The notes under the pieces are model-generated. The model saw nothing but the letters and a program-made list of their open reading frames with translations. It ran no database searches and was not told where the DNA came from. The position numbers and the translations under genes were made by a program. From Verrucomicrobiota bacterium (lineage in GTDB: Bacteria; Verrucomicrobiota; Kiritimatiellia; CAIQIC01): a DNA stretch of 50,695 nt. The stretch is from positions 1-50,695 of the forward strand of contig SCQF01000037.1 in assembly GCA_004321905.1 (NCBI GenBank), written 5' to 3'. Each line of letters opens with the position of its first letter. Positions within the stretch are counted from its first letter, which is position 1. Positions 16,389 through 24,047 of this stretch are shown here, one piece after another.

Positions 16389-17240
16389 TCAACCGCGACC
16401 GTAGAATACTTTCCAGAGGAACAGGCCCTGCGGTGGGGCGGTGGGGACCGTGGCCGTACGGAGCTTGGAGTCGAGGATCGTGCGTGCGGATTCCGGCGGC
16501 AGATCACCCGCGCCAACACGGATCAAAAACCCGGCGAGGCTGCGCACCATCTTGTAGAGGAAGCCATCGCCGCGCGCGCGGATGACGATCTCGTGACCAC
16601 GCCGCGTGACGGCCAGTCCGTGCAGGTGCCGCACGGTGCCGCTGATCTCGCGGTTGGGATTGGCCGAAAACGCGGCGAAGTCCTGCTGGCCCACGAGCAA
16701 CTTCGCGGCGCGACGCATCGCGGTGACGTCGAGCGGCTTACGGACGAGGTAGTGATGGTGCCGCAGGTGTGGCGGCATCACCGGATTGTTCCAGATAAAG
16801 TAACGGTATTCCTTGCCCTTCGGGCTGAAGCGCGCGTGAAAATCCGGCTTGGCGCGGTTCAGCTTCAGCACGCGGATATCTTCCGGCAATACGGCGTTAA
16901 GGCTGAACTGGAGCTTGTCGAGCGCGTAGGGCTTGCCGAGATCGAAGTGCGCCACCTGTCCGATGGCGTGGACGCCGGCGTCGGTGCGACCGCTGCACTG
17001 GACACGCGTGGTCTCGCCGGTGACCTGCTTCAGCGCCGCCTCCATCGCGCCCTGAATCGTCTGCGCGCCCGGCTGCACCTGCCACCCGGCGTAGGCCGTG
17101 CCATCGTAGGCCACGACCATGCGGTAGCGCTGCCCCGCAATTTTCAACGCAAAGGCGCGAAGACCAGCAGAAGACGCAGCGGTGAGAACTTTGCGCCTTC
17201 CGATTTTCCTTGGTGTCTTTGCGTTAAAGCTCTTCTTCAT
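16389..17240 (-). CDS. truA: tRNA pseudouridine(38-40) synthase
   Basis: This enzyme converts uridines 38-40 of the tRNA anticodon arm to pseudouridine. TruA motifs are YRMVVAYDGTAYAGWQVQPG, the catalytic-Asp region QCSGRTDAGVHAIGQVAHFDL, SPKGKEYRYFIWNN and the C-terminal FLYKMVRSLAGFLIRVGAGDL. From ATG 17240 the protein has 283 residues. Its first about 32 residues (NAKTPRKIGRRKVL...AGLRAFALK) are not TruA-like and come from a dispersed 'AACGCAAAG' type repeat. A TTG just before KIAGQRYRMVV would give a normal N-terminus. The ATG lies inside the end of ruvX (17-bp overlap), so translational coupling still makes it plausible. Confidence 0.9.
   Translation of the reverse strand: MKKSFNAKTPRKIGRRKVLTAASSAGLRAFALKIAGQRYRMVVAYDGTAYAGWQVQPGAQTIQGAMEAALKQVTGETTRVQCSGRTDAGVHAIGQVAHFDLGKPYALDKLQFSLNAVLPEDIRVLKLNRAKPDFHARFSPKGKEYRYFIWNNPVMPPHLRHHHYLVRKPLDVTAMRRAAKLLVGQQDFAAFSANPNREISGTVRHLHGLAVTRRGHEIVIRARGDGFLYKMVRSLAGFLIRVGAGDLPPESARTILDSKLRTATVPTAPPQGLFLWKVFYGRG
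17147..17228 (-). repeat. dispersed 'AACGCAAAGACACCAAGG' type repeat overlapping the truA start
   Basis: The minus strand contains TTAACGCAAAGACACCAAGG, then GGCGCAAAG, and ends with CGCGCCTTTGCG, a pattern of imperfect AACGCAAAGGCGC units. Repeats of this kind are scattered in many bacterial genomes and are often translated as NAKTPR. Here it supplies the 5' end of the truA reading frame and the stop codon of ruvX. Confidence 0.55.
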
Positions 17241-17664
17241 TTCCGGGAGGCGCGGTATGGGCGTCCAGATAGTTCTGCAGAAATATCTGTGCGGCGAGTT
17301 TGTCCACGACCTGCTTGCGCTTGGCGCGGGAGAGGTCGGCTTCGAGCATGGCGTTATGCGCGCTGACGGTGCTCAACCGTTCGTCCCACGTTTCCACAGG
17401 GATCGTCAGGCGTTTTTCCAGTTGCTCCTTGAGCTTCAGGACGCCTTCGGCGGCGGGGCCAAGCGTGCCGTTCATGTTCTTGGGCAAGCCGATGACGAGT
17501 TTGGTCGCGCCAGTTTCGCGGCATTTGCGCTCGACGACATTGAGCGTCTGATTCAGGTCGGCGAGCGTCTCGACGGAGTGGGGCGTGGCGAGCATACCGG
17601 TGGGGTCGCTCAAGGCGAAACCCAGCCGCTTCGTGCCGTAGTCCAGCCCCAGCACGCGGCCCAT
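17224..17664 (-). CDS. ruvX: RuvX/YqgF family RNase H-like nuclease
   Basis: This 146-residue protein shows GRVLGLDYGTKRLGFALSD (first catalytic Asp), LVIGLPKNMNGTLGP, and WDERLSTVSA followed by RKQVVDKLAAQIFLQNYLD. These are standard YqgF motifs. Members process pre-16S rRNA 5' ends or act as Holliday-junction resolvase-like enzymes. Its ATG overlaps the stop of the upstream guanylyltransferase gene, and its end overlaps truA, forming a tight minus-strand operon. Confidence 0.92.
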   Translation of the reverse strand: MGRVLGLDYGTKRLGFALSDPTGMLATPHSVETLADLNQTLNVVERKCRETGATKLVIGLPKNMNGTLGPAAEGVLKLKEQLEKRLTIPVETWDERLSTVSAHNAMLEADLSRAKRKQVVDKLAAQIFLQNYLDAHTAPPGNEEEL

Positions 17665-18782
17665 CAGAGCACCTCGTCGTGCTGGCCGCCGGCTTTGAGT
17701 TGTTCGACCATCTTTTTGATGTCCTGCGCCTTGTCCTTGGCGCAGACCAGCGTGACGCCTTTGGCTTGCACGACGATCAAATCCTTTACGCCAATCAACG
17801 CCGTCAGCCGCCCGCGCGACATGACGATATTACCGGTGGAATGCAGACTGGCGTAGTCGCCCACGACGGTGTTGCCCTCGGCGTTCTTGGCGATGTGGTT
17901 TTCCAGCGCCGGCCAGGAACCGACGTCGTCCCACGGAAATTCACCGTGAATCATGACGATGTTGTTGGCCTTCTCCATCAACGCGTAGTCCACGGATATT
18001 TTTTCCAGCTTGGGATATTCGCGCGCCAGGACGGCGTCGAGTTTGGCCGTACCGGCCACACGCCGCAGTTTTTCCAGCAGTTGCAAGAGCGGCGGGCGGT
18101 GCTTGGCCAGTGCCCGCGTGAAAGTGCGTACCGACCAGATGAACATCCCGCCGTTCCAATAATACTTCCCCGAACGAACGTATTCTTCCGCCGTTTCCTG
18201 GTCAGGTTTTTCCACGAATCGTTCCGCCTTGTGGAACGCGATGCCTTCGCGTCCGCCGAGGGTGTTGCCGGCTTCGATATAGCCAAAGCCGGTACTGGGA
18301 AAAACCGGCTGCATGCCGATGGTGATGAGTTCGTCTTGTTTGGCTGCCCGCGCCAAGCCTTCGCCCAACGTGCGTTGGAAAAGTTTGCGGTTGCCGATCA
18401 CCTGATCGGCGGTGAGTACGCAGAAGGTCGCCTCGGGATTACGCGCGGCGATCAGCGCCGCGCCGAGCGCGATGGCGGCGGCGGTGTCGCGGCCCATCGG
18501 CTCGCCGATGATCTGCTTGGCGGGCAGCATCGGCGCGGCTTTGCGCGCGGCTTTGACGAGATCGCGGTTGGTGATGACGAAGATATTCTGCGGCGGAATC
18601 AAACCATCCAGCCGTTCGACAGCCTGCGCCAACAGCGTTTTCTCGCCGACCAGCGAAAGTAATTGCTTCGGGCGCTTCGAGGTGCTCGCCGGCCAGAAGC
18701 GTTCGCCTTTGCCGCCGGCCATGATGACGGCATAGAAAGGTGAATGAGGGGCGGGTATCGCGGAACGAGTTTTCTTTTTCAT
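17664..18782 (-). CDS. manC: mannose-1-phosphate guanylyltransferase
   Basis: This 372-residue nucleotidyltransferase makes GDP-mannose from mannose-1-phosphate and GTP. The N-terminal signature is YAVIMAGGKGERFWPASTSKRPKQLLSL (GTP-binding and catalytic Lys/Arg). Others include IIGEPMGRDTAAAIALGAALI, GFGYIEAG, FVEKPD, WNGGMFIW and FPWDDVGSWPAL. No C-terminal isomerase (cupin) domain is present, so this is the short single-function form. The start has GGAA upstream. It would supply GDP-mannose for glycans; no glycan cluster is adjacent. Confidence 0.92.
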   Translation of the reverse strand: MKKKTRSAIPAPHSPFYAVIMAGGKGERFWPASTSKRPKQLLSLVGEKTLLAQAVERLDGLIPPQNIFVITNRDLVKAARKAAPMLPAKQIIGEPMGRDTAAAIALGAALIAARNPEATFCVLTADQVIGNRKLFQRTLGEGLARAAKQDELITIGMQPVFPSTGFGYIEAGNTLGGREGIAFHKAERFVEKPDQETAEEYVRSGKYYWNGGMFIWSVRTFTRALAKHRPPLLQLLEKLRRVAGTAKLDAVLAREYPKLEKISVDYALMEKANNIVMIHGEFPWDDVGSWPALENHIAKNAEGNTVVGDYASLHSTGNIVMSRGRLTALIGVKDLIVVQAKGVTLVCAKDKAQDIKKMVEQLKAGGQHDEVL

Positions 18783-18807
18783 CTTCGTTTCCTTCGTTAA
18801 CTTCTGT

Positions 18808-19617
18808 TCAAACTTGCTTCACCGCTCTGACCAGCGTGCCGACCCAGCGGGCGGCGGCGGCGCGGCCCGTGGGCGTATGCGGCGCGCGATGGAAGCGATC
18901 CACAATCGCGCTGCCAACCACCACCGCATCGGCAGCTTTTACGGCTGCCGCGGCGTGTTCCGGCGTCGCGATGCCGAAGCCGAGCGCGACCGGCAACTTG
19001 GTCAACCGGCGCGTCGCCGCCACCAACTTGACCGCGCCGGGCGCAAGGTGCTGCTGCATGCCGGTGACGCCCTCGCGCGAGACGCAATAGACGAAGCCGC
19101 TGGAGGCGGCGACGATTTTTTTGATGCGCTCCGGTGGGCTGGTGGGCGTGACGAGGCCGATGTGGTTGAGGTGCAGGTTTTCCAGGGTTTGGAAATTTTT
19201 TGCGGCTTCTTCCACCGGCAGGTCGAGCATCAGAAAACCATCCGCGCCCGCGGCGGCGGCATCGCGCGCCGTACGCGCAAAACCGCGCACCAGTAGCGGA
19301 TTCAGGTAGCTGAAAAGCAGCAACGGCACTTCCGAGCGCCGCCGCAGCCGCGCGAGCATCGCCATCAACTTGGACCACGTTGCGCCGTTGGCCAGCGCGC
19401 GCGTCGAAGCCTCTTGAATCACCGGACCATCGGCCAGCGGATCGGAAAACGGTACGCCGAGTTCGATCACATCCACGCCGGCGTCTTCGAGCCGGAGAAT
19501 AATGTCTTCGGTCGCCGCCAGATTCGGGTCGCCGCCGGTGAGGTAGGCGATGAAGCCCTTCTGGCCTTTGGCCCGCAGTTGTTGGAAGCGGGTCTCAATA
19601 CGCGTCGCGATTTGCAT
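18808..19617 (-). CDS. trpA: tryptophan synthase alpha chain
   Basis: This 269-residue TIM-barrel subunit cleaves indole-3-glycerol phosphate. Motifs are FIAYLTGGDPNLAAT (catalytic Glu position region), VIELGVPFSDPLADGPVIQEASTRAL (catalytic Asp), DLPVEEA, YCVSREGVTG and ALGFGIATPEHA. The length is standard. Residues KNFQTLENLHLN are encoded by a single-copy TTCCAGGGTTTGGAA palindrome (19180-19194), without a change in the usual length of this helix. No trpB is adjacent. No clear ribosome-binding site is seen before the ATG. Confidence 0.93.
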   Translation of the reverse strand: MQIATRIETRFQQLRAKGQKGFIAYLTGGDPNLAATEDIILRLEDAGVDVIELGVPFSDPLADGPVIQEASTRALANGATWSKLMAMLARLRRRSEVPLLLFSYLNPLLVRGFARTARDAAAAGADGFLMLDLPVEEAAKNFQTLENLHLNHIGLVTPTSPPERIKKIVAASSGFVYCVSREGVTGMQQHLAPGAVKLVAATRRLTKLPVALGFGIATPEHAAAAVKAADAVVVGSAIVDRFHRAPHTPTGRAAAARWVGTLVRAVKQV

Positions 19618-19644
19618 GGCGGCATCCTAACGCGCCACGGGGTA

Positions 19645-19663
19645 TTTTCCAAGGCTTGGAAAA
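19645..19663. repeat. single TTCCAAGGCTTGGAA palindrome
   Basis: A perfect consensus copy with symmetrical T/A flanks lies between the divergent trpA and MTA phosphorylase genes. No partner could be found 32 bp to either side. Confidence 0.85.
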
Positions 19664-19731
19664 CCGGGCGCGGACTTGTCGTACAGGCCAATTTCCTTTA
19701 CCGTCCGGGCGTGGCCACGGAAGGAGCGACC

Positions 19732-20610
19732 ATGAAACTCGGCATCATCGGCGGTAGCGGTATTTATCAGTTGGAAGGACTGACGCACATCGAAGCACTG
19801 AAAGTGGAAACGCCATTCGGCGCGCCCTCGGACGAACTCGTACGCGGAGAGCTCGGCAGACGCGAGGTCGTGTTTCTGCCCCGCCACGGCAAGGGTCATC
19901 GGCTCCTGCCCGCGGAGATCAATCACCGCGCGAACATTTTTGCCTTCAAGCAACTCGGTATCGAGCGCATCGTCTCGGTCAGCGCCGTCGGCAGCTTGCG
20001 CGAGCATTTGCGGCCGCGCGACATCGTGTTGCCCAGCCAATATTATGACCGCACGAAACGCTCGGCGGAGCAGACGTTTTTCGGACGCGGGCTGGTGGCC
20101 CACGTGGCGTTTGCCGAACCGATCTGCTCCGAGCTGCGCGCCGTTTTGTTCCGCGAACTCCAGACGGTGCTGGCCCAGCGGCACGCAACGAAAGTCCAAG
20201 TGCACAACGGCGGCACCTATGTCTGCATGGAGGGGCCGGCGTTTTCCACGCGCGCGGAGTCGAACAGCTATCGGCAGCTGGGCGGCGACGTGATCGGCAT
20301 GACCAGCCTGCCGGAAGCCAAGCTCTGCCGCGAAGCGGAAATCTGTTACGCCGCGATGGCGATGGTGACCGACTACGACTGCTGGCGCGAAGGCGAAGAG
20401 CACGTGACGGTGGAAATGATCATCGCCAATCTCGTGGCCAATTCGGCGCTGGCTAAAGACGTGCTAACGCACCTAATTGCCAAGCTGCCGGAGACGCGAA
20501 CCTGCACTTGCGGCACCGCACTCAAGGATGCGATCCTCACTGCTTGCAACGCCATACCGGAAACGATCAAAACCACACTAAAGCCTATCATCGGAAAATA
20601 CGTGGACTGA
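19732..20610 (+). CDS. mtnP: S-methyl-5'-thioadenosine phosphorylase
   Basis: This 292-residue member of the trimeric purine-nucleoside phosphorylase family splits methylthioadenosine into adenine and methylthioribose-1-phosphate for methionine salvage. Signatures are LGIIGGSGIYQLEGL, FLPRHGKGHRLLPAEINHRANIFAFKQLG, SAVGSLREHLRPRDIVLPSQYYDRT, GGTYVCMEGPAFSTRAES and GMTSLPEAKLCREAEICYAAMAMVTDYDCW. The last Asp-Tyr-Asp is the purine-recognition motif that separates MTAP from guanine-type PNP. AAGGAG precedes the ATG at 19732. Confidence 0.92.
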   Translation: MKLGIIGGSGIYQLEGLTHIEALKVETPFGAPSDELVRGELGRREVVFLPRHGKGHRLLPAEINHRANIFAFKQLGIERIVSVSAVGSLREHLRPRDIVLPSQYYDRTKRSAEQTFFGRGLVAHVAFAEPICSELRAVLFRELQTVLAQRHATKVQVHNGGTYVCMEGPAFSTRAESNSYRQLGGDVIGMTSLPEAKLCREAEICYAAMAMVTDYDCWREGEEHVTVEMIIANLVANSALAKDVLTHLIAKLPETRTCTCGTALKDAILTACNAIPETIKTTLKPIIGKYVD

Positions 20611-20626
20611 CACCGACGAACAGAAA

Positions 20627-20664
20627 ATGAAAACGGCCGGGCTTTCTTGCCCGGCCGTTTTCAT
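20627..20664. terminator. bidirectional rho-independent terminator
   Basis: Arms 20627-20642 and 20649-20664 form a perfect 16-bp stem with a TTTCTT loop. The outer part is A-rich on one side and T-rich on the other (ATGAAAACGGCC / GGCCGTTTTCAT). It lies between two convergent genes and should work for both. Confidence 0.85.
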
Positions 20665-20680
20665 TGGCATGGTGCCGCGA

Positions 20681-21508
20681 TCAGTACTGCCGAACACCAC
20701 GGATGTGGCCGGTCTTACCACCCTGTTCCAACCATGTACCCGATATGACCGTAGAAGTTATGATATTCCCATTGGTATTAACCGTTGCGCCGTTGATTAA
20801 AAATGTGCCAACCATTTCCACATTGAAGCCTGCTGCGCTGACCCCGCTCACGTCGTACGCGTAGGTCATGCTAATCGCCATCAGATTGGTGCCCCCGGTG
20901 TTGGTGGAGGTCATGCCGATATTGCCTTTATAGATACTGCCATTGTTATCGGTAAAGGACACGACATTGCCCGACTGTTGAACCGTGAAGGTGTTGATCA
21001 CCACCCCGCTCCCGCCCGGTCCAGCAGCCCCGGCGGTCCCGCTCGTTTTTTGATACGTAGCCAGGATATCCGCGCCAGCGGGGGGGGCCGCCGTCAGCGT
21101 CAGGCTCCAAGCGCCGGTGCTGTAGTTGATGGAACCACTGGTAATACCCGTGCCGGAAATGCTGCCCGAACCATTATCAGTACCCGCGGCGATACTCGAG
21201 ATCGCAAGGGTCAAGGTCCCGGCCGTCAGTGGCGCAGAACCCAACGTGCCTGAATACAAGGTTTGCCCCGCTACCGTAACGCCGATCGTCTCCGATACAG
21301 TGTTGCCCGTGCCGTTGGTCGGCCCCATGTTGCTGTAATCCGAAACAAGGAAGGAGCCGGAAGCCCCCACATAGGTGCCGGAGACATCCTGCCACTTACC
21401 ACTCTCGTTGAAATTGCCCGCCGAGCCACCGAATTGCCAGCCGCCCTCGCAACCGGTCAAAACCGAGAGCATTACCCCAAATGTTACCACGCCGATAAAT
21501 GCTTTCAT
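20681..21508 (-). CDS. putative lipoprotein with beta-rich repeats
   Basis: This 275-residue protein has a type II signal peptide and lipobox (LSVLTGC, Cys at about residue 20). The mature part is Gly/Ser/Thr-rich and predicted all-beta, with a small-residue linker (SGTAGAAGPGGSGVV) in the middle. AAAGGAAG precedes the start. No family is recognised. A G8 run at 21080-21087 lies inside the gene and is in frame as written. Upstream is a palindrome pair. It is inferred to be anchored to the outer membrane. Confidence 0.65.
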   Translation of the reverse strand: MKAFIGVVTFGVMLSVLTGCEGGWQFGGSAGNFNESGKWQDVSGTYVGASGSFLVSDYSNMGPTNGTGNTVSETIGVTVAGQTLYSGTLGSAPLTAGTLTLAISSIAAGTDNGSGSISGTGITSGSINYSTGAWSLTLTAAPPAGADILATYQKTSGTAGAAGPGGSGVVINTFTVQQSGNVVSFTDNNGSIYKGNIGMTSTNTGGTNLMAISMTYAYDVSGVSAAGFNVEMVGTFLINGATVNTNGNIITSTVISGTWLEQGGKTGHIRGVRQY

Positions 21509-21570
21509 GGTCTTCCTTTCGTCACTTTCGCGGCGCGTTTATACGCCGCTACGCATTCGCACGCAAACCT

Positions 21571-21620
21571 TTTTTCCAAACCTTGGAAAAATCATCCACC
21601 CGTTTTTCCAAGGTTTGGAG
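21571..21620. repeat. paired TTCCAA...TTGGAA palindrome, copy 5
   Basis: Cores TTCCAAACCTTGGAA (21574-21588) and TTCCAAGGTTTGGAG (21606-21620) lie 32 bp apart, each preceded by a T-run. The pair is located between the lipoprotein gene and the 3' end of the Ton-like operon. Confidence 0.9.
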
Positions 21621-21641
21621 ACCTATCCCCGTCGCGAGCGC

Positions 21642-23147
21642 TCACAACACCTTGATAATCACGTCGTCCGTGTTCGTGGGCGCCGCGGGGCCTTCCTCCA
21701 CATGCTGGTAGGACGGCAAAAAACGAACAAAAGTTTCCATGGTCAAGCACGCGAGCGTGGTAGAATAAACAGGGCCAATATTGCCTTCGCTGTTTTTCCC
21801 GCCCATCGCCTCCCAGTGACCATCGGATTTCTGCGCCTTGAGATAAGTGGGCACGAATTGCGTCTGCCACAAGGCAAAGGATTCCTTGCTTTCCTGAAAC
21901 CGACACTGGGTAATGTAATAAAAGCCATACAGCGGATGCGTTCCTTCCGCCCCTTCCCAATTGATTTTAGCCTCGCGCAAGACACGCAGGCAGGCGAGGA
22001 CTTCCATATCTTTACCGTGGCCAGTGAATTGCAAACAAAGCGCCCCTGCACCGCTCACGCCGAGGCTCCCCCCGGCCTTCGTATTATAACCAAACCGGCC
22101 GGTTTGGGGGTTCCAAACTTTTTTCAGATCCTTCACCGAAGCATCCAAAGCCTCTTTAATGCCGGGCGTGGCGCAGCCGGCGATGAGCGCGGCTTTGAGC
22201 GCCTGCACCTGCCAAGCACTGACGGACGTGTCGCGCCGCGCGCCCTTAGCATAGGAATAATCCCAGCCGCCGGTTTCCTTTTGTTGCCCTTGGATGATGA
22301 TCTGCACGGCTTTTTCCACGGCTGGTTTGAGGTCGGGTATCCGCGTCATGCCGTAGGCTTCGCTTAGCGCGTAGGTGGCGATACCGTGGGTATAGGGATA
22401 GGACCCTGGCACCGTTTCCGGGGTTATTTTCTTTCCAGCCCCAAAGTATCCCATTTGGTCCTGAGATGATTTGAGCCAGTTGATGGCTTTTTCAACCGTC
22501 GGCCCAAACTCCGACGACGCGGTAGTCTGACCATAGGCGAGATAGCAGAGGATCGCCAAGCCGGTCATCGCGGCGTTGCCTCCCCCCCCCCCGTATTTAT
22601 CACTCGCGGCCCAAGCCCCATCCGCGAGCTGATGAGCCTTGAGCCAGCGCAAAGCACGCATGATGGCCTCATCAATCTCTTTGGCCCGCGCCGAACCAAC
22701 GAATCCGGCCATGCCACCTTTGCCGAAGCGCCCGCCATAACCTTTCGCCAAACCTTTAATAATCAGCGGGCTTTTAACCTGACTGGCGAAGTCCAAGCCC
22801 GGAGCCGCGCCGTCCTTGCCGAACCCCATGTCACGCACGCCGCCAGCGCCAGCGGCGGTGTCCTGTACGGTTGGATTATTATCAGACGACATCGGCATGT
22901 CAGGCGGGGGTACGGTGGTGTCAAGTTCCTTCTGGGTGTCGAGCTGTTTGATGACCTCTTCGACCTGCTTTTCGACTTCCGGTGCCCGCTTGGTTTCCAC
23001 CGTGTCCATCACCACTTCCTGCGAGGTATAGACATCATGGGAACCAGATTGGACGGCAAATTTGATCAGGACAATAATGAGGACGATATGAAAAATCACG
23101 GAGCCCACGGGGCCCCAGACATGCGCTTTGATCGTTTGCCAATTCAT
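21642..23147 (-). CDS. TonB-position membrane protein with squalene-cyclase-like repeat domain
   Basis: This 501-residue protein has a short cytoplasmic start and one membrane helix (about 14-32, VGSVIFHIVLIIVLIKFAV). A charged/Pro-containing stretch (about 45-110) follows, then from about 155 to 480 an alpha-helical repeat domain of the prenyltransferase/squalene-oxidase-like class (RALRWLKAHQLADGAWA, GQQKETGGWDYSYAKGARRDTSVSAWQVQALKAA, FGYNTKAGGSLGVSGAGALCLQF). Single N-terminal helix and gene order after exbB-exbD-exbD are those of TonB, but a TonB C-terminal fold is not seen. Catalytic DxDD of true cyclases is not visible, so it is probably a binding module. An 11-C run (22582-22592) encodes the Gly stretch and could slip. 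Confidence 0.7.
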   Translation of the reverse strand: MNWQTIKAHVWGPVGSVIFHIVLIIVLIKFAVQSGSHDVYTSQEVVMDTVETKRAPEVEKQVEEVIKQLDTQKELDTTVPPPDMPMSSDNNPTVQDTAAGAGGVRDMGFGKDGAAPGLDFASQVKSPLIIKGLAKGYGGRFGKGGMAGFVGSARAKEIDEAIMRALRWLKAHQLADGAWAASDKYGGGGGNAAMTGLAILCYLAYGQTTASSEFGPTVEKAINWLKSSQDQMGYFGAGKKITPETVPGSYPYTHGIATYALSEAYGMTRIPDLKPAVEKAVQIIIQGQQKETGGWDYSYAKGARRDTSVSAWQVQALKAALIAGCATPGIKEALDASVKDLKKVWNPQTGRFGYNTKAGGSLGVSGAGALCLQFTGHGKDMEVLACLRVLREAKINWEGAEGTHPLYGFYYITQCRFQESKESFALWQTQFVPTYLKAQKSDGHWEAMGGKNSEGNIGPVYSTTLACLTMETFVRFLPSYQHVEEGPAAPTNTDDVIIKVL

Positions 23148-23159
23148 CTTGCTTTAGCC

Positions 23160-23570
23160 TTAGCTGGCGCTCACCACCGAGAGATTGGTCAGGCCCAACC
23201 GATTGCACAAGTCCAAGACCTCCACCAACTGACCGTGCCGCGAATCCGTCGCGCACTGGATCAGTACCGTCTGTGCTTTGTCGAGCTTGGCCATCTGTTC
23301 GAGAAAATCCCGCAACATGGGGATGCTCGCTTGCCGGTCGTTCAACAGGAGGCCGCCATTGATGACCCCAATGCGGATCACGGCCGGCGGTTTGGCTTCT
23401 TTGGGCGGTGGCGCATCGGGCGAGGGCCGGAAGACATCCAGATTGGTCAGCACATCCATCGGCTTGGCGGTGATGACGAAAAAGTTGAGCATCTGAAATG
23501 CGATATCAATCATGGCCGTGAGGTTCAACTCGCCGGCATGCAGTTCGCTTTTTTTACGTTTCCGGGCCAT
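23160..23570 (-). CDS. exbD: ExbD/TolR-type biopolymer transport protein
   Basis: This 136-residue protein has a basic N-terminus, then one helix containing LNLTAMIDIAFQMLNFFVITAKPM, where the Asp is the proton-carrying residue of ExbD/TolR. A periplasmic ExbD domain (VIRIGVINGGLLLNDRQASIPMLRDFLEQMAK...) follows. With ExbB it forms the proton-driven motor of Ton/Tol-like systems in the inner membrane. It is the second of two consecutive exbD genes and lies 12 bp ahead of the cyclase-domain protein. Confidence 0.88.
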   Translation of the reverse strand: MARKRKKSELHAGELNLTAMIDIAFQMLNFFVITAKPMDVLTNLDVFRPSPDAPPPKEAKPPAVIRIGVINGGLLLNDRQASIPMLRDFLEQMAKLDKAQTVLIQCATDSRHGQLVEVLDLCNRLGLTNLSVVSAS

Positions 23571-23589
23571 GTTTGTTCACGCGTTCCGT

Positions 23590-24009
23590 TTAACTGCCAC
23601 GCTCCTTGAGTGCGGCAAATTTTATTTTCCAGATGCCGGCATAGGCACAAGCGTCCATCACCTGTTGGATGGCTTTATGACGCGTGCCTTCATCACCACG
23701 GATGATCACCGGGATGGGCGCGCCGCGATTATCCAGCACCATTTTCTTCAACATCTGCGCGAGTTCCGAGCGCGACAGCGGTGTGCGCAAGACCCGGATA
23801 TCGCCGTTGGGGGCCACATCCACATAGACCTCGCGTGGATCTTTTTTCTCCACCGGACGACCACTCGGCGCCATGGCCAAGCGAATGCGCGCGTCGATAA
23901 CGGTATCCTGCAAGCTCACCGTGCAAACGAAAAAGATGATGAGTTGAAAAACCACATCAATCATCGCCGTCAAATTGCCGGTCAGATATTCGTCGGGATG
24001 TTTACGCAT
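23590..24009 (-). CDS. exbD: ExbD/TolR-type biopolymer transport protein (first copy)
   Basis: This 139-residue ExbD has a short N-terminus (MRKHPDEYLTGNLTAMIDVVFQLIIFFVCTVSL) with the conserved Asp in the helix and a periplasmic domain ending in VMDACAYAGIWKIKFAALKERGS. It differs clearly from the neighbouring copy, so the motor may use two distinct ExbD chains, as in several PVC and Bacteroidetes loci. It is directly downstream of exbB. Confidence 0.88.
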   Translation of the reverse strand: MRKHPDEYLTGNLTAMIDVVFQLIIFFVCTVSLQDTVIDARIRLAMAPSGRPVEKKDPREVYVDVAPNGDIRVLRTPLSRSELAQMLKKMVLDNRGAPIPVIIRGDEGTRHKAIQQVMDACAYAGIWKIKFAALKERGS

Positions 24010-24047
24010 GGCATCACGTGGCGTACACGCACGGTGTTCCGCACCAG

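Noticed and set aside
19196-19226. Second arm of a palindrome pair in trpA
   Set aside because: The only TTCC at about the right distance encodes the conserved DLPVEEA segment of TrpA and shows no palindrome.
20681-20880. Convergent small frames near the MTA phosphorylase terminator
   Set aside because: They are antisense to the lipoprotein gene and have no start signals.
21080-21087. G8 run in the lipoprotein gene as a frameshift
   Set aside because: The frame stays consistent on both sides (Gly/Ser/Thr-rich beta sequence with a normal end), so no shift is evident, though slippage remains possible.
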